From Candidatus Spyradosoma merdigallinarum (GTDB taxonomy: Bacteria; Verrucomicrobiota; Verrucomicrobiia; Opitutales; UBA953): DNA of 6,767 nucleotides. Location: contig DVOG01000176.1 in the NCBI GenBank assembly GCA_018713755.1, forward strand, positions 1-6,767, read 5' to 3'. Positions 5,896 to 6,767 of the stretch are shown in pieces. A program made the translations under genes and the position numbers. The notes under the pieces are model-generated. The model made no database searches and was not told the DNA's origin. It was given only the letters and a program-made list of their open reading frames with translations. Position 1 is the first letter of the stretch. Each line of letters begins with the position of its first letter.

Positions 5896-6767
5896 TCAGA
5901 AGTTGGAAATCAGCACCTCGGCCAGCTTGCCGCGCTTGGCGGGATCGGCGTTGACCATGCGGGACGCAAGCACGCGGCGAACGCGAAAGCCGGCGTAAAG
6001 CGATTCGAAAAAAGACGTTCCCGCCGCGCTGCGCGCATCGGAGTTGCTCAGCACCCATTTCGCGCCGCGGGCATCGAGTTCCCGGCAAAAATCGCGCAGA
6101 CGAATCTGCGCGGCGTCGTCGAATCCGCCTTTCGCATAAGCATTGAAGTTCGACGTTTCGCTGAGAGGCTTATAGGGCGGATCCAAATAATAAAGCGTAT
6201 TTTCGCCCGCATACCGAAGCGTTTCCTCAAAATCTCCGCAAAGAATTTCTGCGCGGCTCAAAAGTTCGCTGTCGGCGCGAAGCGTTTCCGCGTCGCAAAT
6301 TTTCGGATTCTTGTATTTGCCGAACGGGACGTTGAACTCGCCGCGCGCGTTCACGCGGAAAAGCCCGTTGAAACAAGTGCGATTCAAGAAAATCAGCAGC
6401 GCGGGAACACGAATTCCGCCTAACCGCCGCTCCCGAATCAACGCGTTGAACTCGTTTCTGCGGGCGAGAAAAAATTCGCGCCGCGCATCGCCGGAACTCG
6501 GAAGAGAAAAAAACTCCCGCTCAATTCCCGCGAGTTCCGCGATGAGCTTCTCCGTTTCGTCGCGGACGCAGATGTACGCCGCCATCAGCGCAGGATTGAC
6601 GTCGCAGACGACTGCGCGAGCGACGTCTTCCCGTTCCCGCAGCAGCCGAAAAAGAACGGCGGCGCCGCCTGCGAACGGCTCCACATACGTCATCGGAATC
6701 CCGTTCCCGGCGGAAAACTTCCTCGGCGGGAACGCAGAGAAAATTTCGTCGAGAAGCTGAGTCTTCC
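5896..6767 (-). CDS. dpnM: DpnM/Dam-type GATC adenine methyltransferase (class alpha), N-terminus cut off
   Basis: Methylates adenine in GATC of double-stranded DNA using S-adenosylmethionine, protecting the host from the nuclease encoded next. Seen: GKTQLLDEIF at the window edge, the second half of the family's KWxGGKxxLL start; the SAM motif YVEPFAGGAAVLF; LNRTCFNGLFRVNARGEFNVPFGKYKNP; the catalytic DPPY (6172-6183) in YLDPPYKPLSETSNF; and SNSDA followed by the family's C-terminal RGKLAEVLISNF. Motif I before the target-recognition region and motif IV defines class alpha. The frame runs intact to the edge, so the ATG at 6693 is an internal methionine and only about 10-15 residues should be missing. 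The TGA stop (5898-5896) is 17 bases before the nuclease start, making a methyltransferase-nuclease-methyltransferase operon whose promoter is outside the window. Confidence 0.93.
   Translation of the reverse strand, partial: KTQLLDEIFSAFPPRKFSAGNGIPMTYVEPFAGGAAVLFRLLREREDVARAVVCDVNPALMAAYICVRDETEKLIAELAGIEREFFSLPSSGDARREFFLARRNEFNALIRERRLGGIRVPALLIFLNRTCFNGLFRVNARGEFNVPFGKYKNPKICDAETLRADSELLSRAEILCGDFEETLRYAGENTLYYLDPPYKPLSETSNFNAYAKGGFDDAAQIRLRDFCRELDARGAKWVLSNSDARSAAGTSFFESLYAGFRVRRVLASRMVNADPAKRGKLAEVLISNF

Larger units (their letters stand above)
874..6734. repeat. Dispersed signal word GCGGGAAC / GTTCCCGC, 25 copies
   Basis: Hand count of exact copies by first base. GCGGGAAC: 874, 1338, 1854, 3189, 4089, 4185, 4510, 5151, 6401, 6726. 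GTTCCCGC: 1899, 1921, 2127, 2279, 2800, 3886, 3971, 4061, 4242, 4464, 4485, 4727, 5087, 6017, 6633. In 22 of 25 copies the word extends to the 9-mer GCGGGAACG (or complement). Near-copies keeping CGGGAACG lie near 1108, 1660, 2410, 5762 and 6702. Coding copies fall in several frames (AGT, AFP, VPA, RER, RSR), so codon use alone does not explain them. Function is unknown. Confidence 0.8.

Noticed and set aside
5879..6088. A longer N-terminus for the nuclease
   Set aside because: The extension lies wholly in the DpnM-like gene in another frame, while ATG at 5878 has a Shine-Dalgarno sequence.

Overview
The window is a GC-rich stretch of bacterial chromosome in which every gene is ordinary in length and in frame, except for two cut by the window edges and one methyltransferase gene without a credible stop codon. 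A pyruvate:ferredoxin oxidoreductase points to an anaerobic or facultative metabolism. The tRNA-His has G-1 and C73, which argues against an alphaproteobacterium. The style (very GC-rich codons, AAA for lysine, often no Shine-Dalgarno) would fit an anaerobic gut-type lineage such as the Verrucomicrobiota/Lentisphaerota group, but I cannot fix the taxon from sequence alone.

Layout. Positions 1-1835 (minus) hold the N-terminal half of nifJ. A divergent spacer carries a good sigma70-like promoter for tRNA-His (1991-2068), which ends in a clean intrinsic terminator. On the plus strand follow a ParA/Soj-type ATPase (2186-2965) and, 19 nt later, an N-carbamoylputrescine amidase (2985-3857), probably one transcript. 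After a probable terminator comes a family-6 uracil/hypoxanthine-DNA glycosylase (3951-4448), closed by an inverted repeat. From the right edge, on the minus strand, runs a DpnII-like (GATC-type) restriction-modification operon: a DpnM-like adenine methyltransferase (cut by the window edge), a short PD-(D/E)XK endonuclease, and a DpnA-like methyltransferase. The last two genes overlap in TGATG.

How the parts work together. The two methyltransferases should mark the host's recognition sites (GATC by homology) on double- and single-stranded DNA, while the small nuclease cuts unmarked DNA. The nuclease gene is much less GC-rich than the housekeeping genes, which suggests transfer. The other genes look like unrelated housekeeping functions.

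The most unusual signal is not a gene. The non-palindromic word GCGGGAAC (complement GTTCCCGC) occurs 25 times in 6.8 kb by my hand count, usually as the 9-mer GCGGGAACG, in both orientations and in several reading frames. It is about five times denser between genes than inside them, clusters on the DNA-glycosylase gene, and in one place forms an inverted pair that looks like a terminator. This resembles the behaviour of DNA uptake sequences or other genome-wide signal words. The second oddity is the DpnA-like gene, whose reading frame stays open for about 1.8 kb past its conserved end, antisense to three genes.
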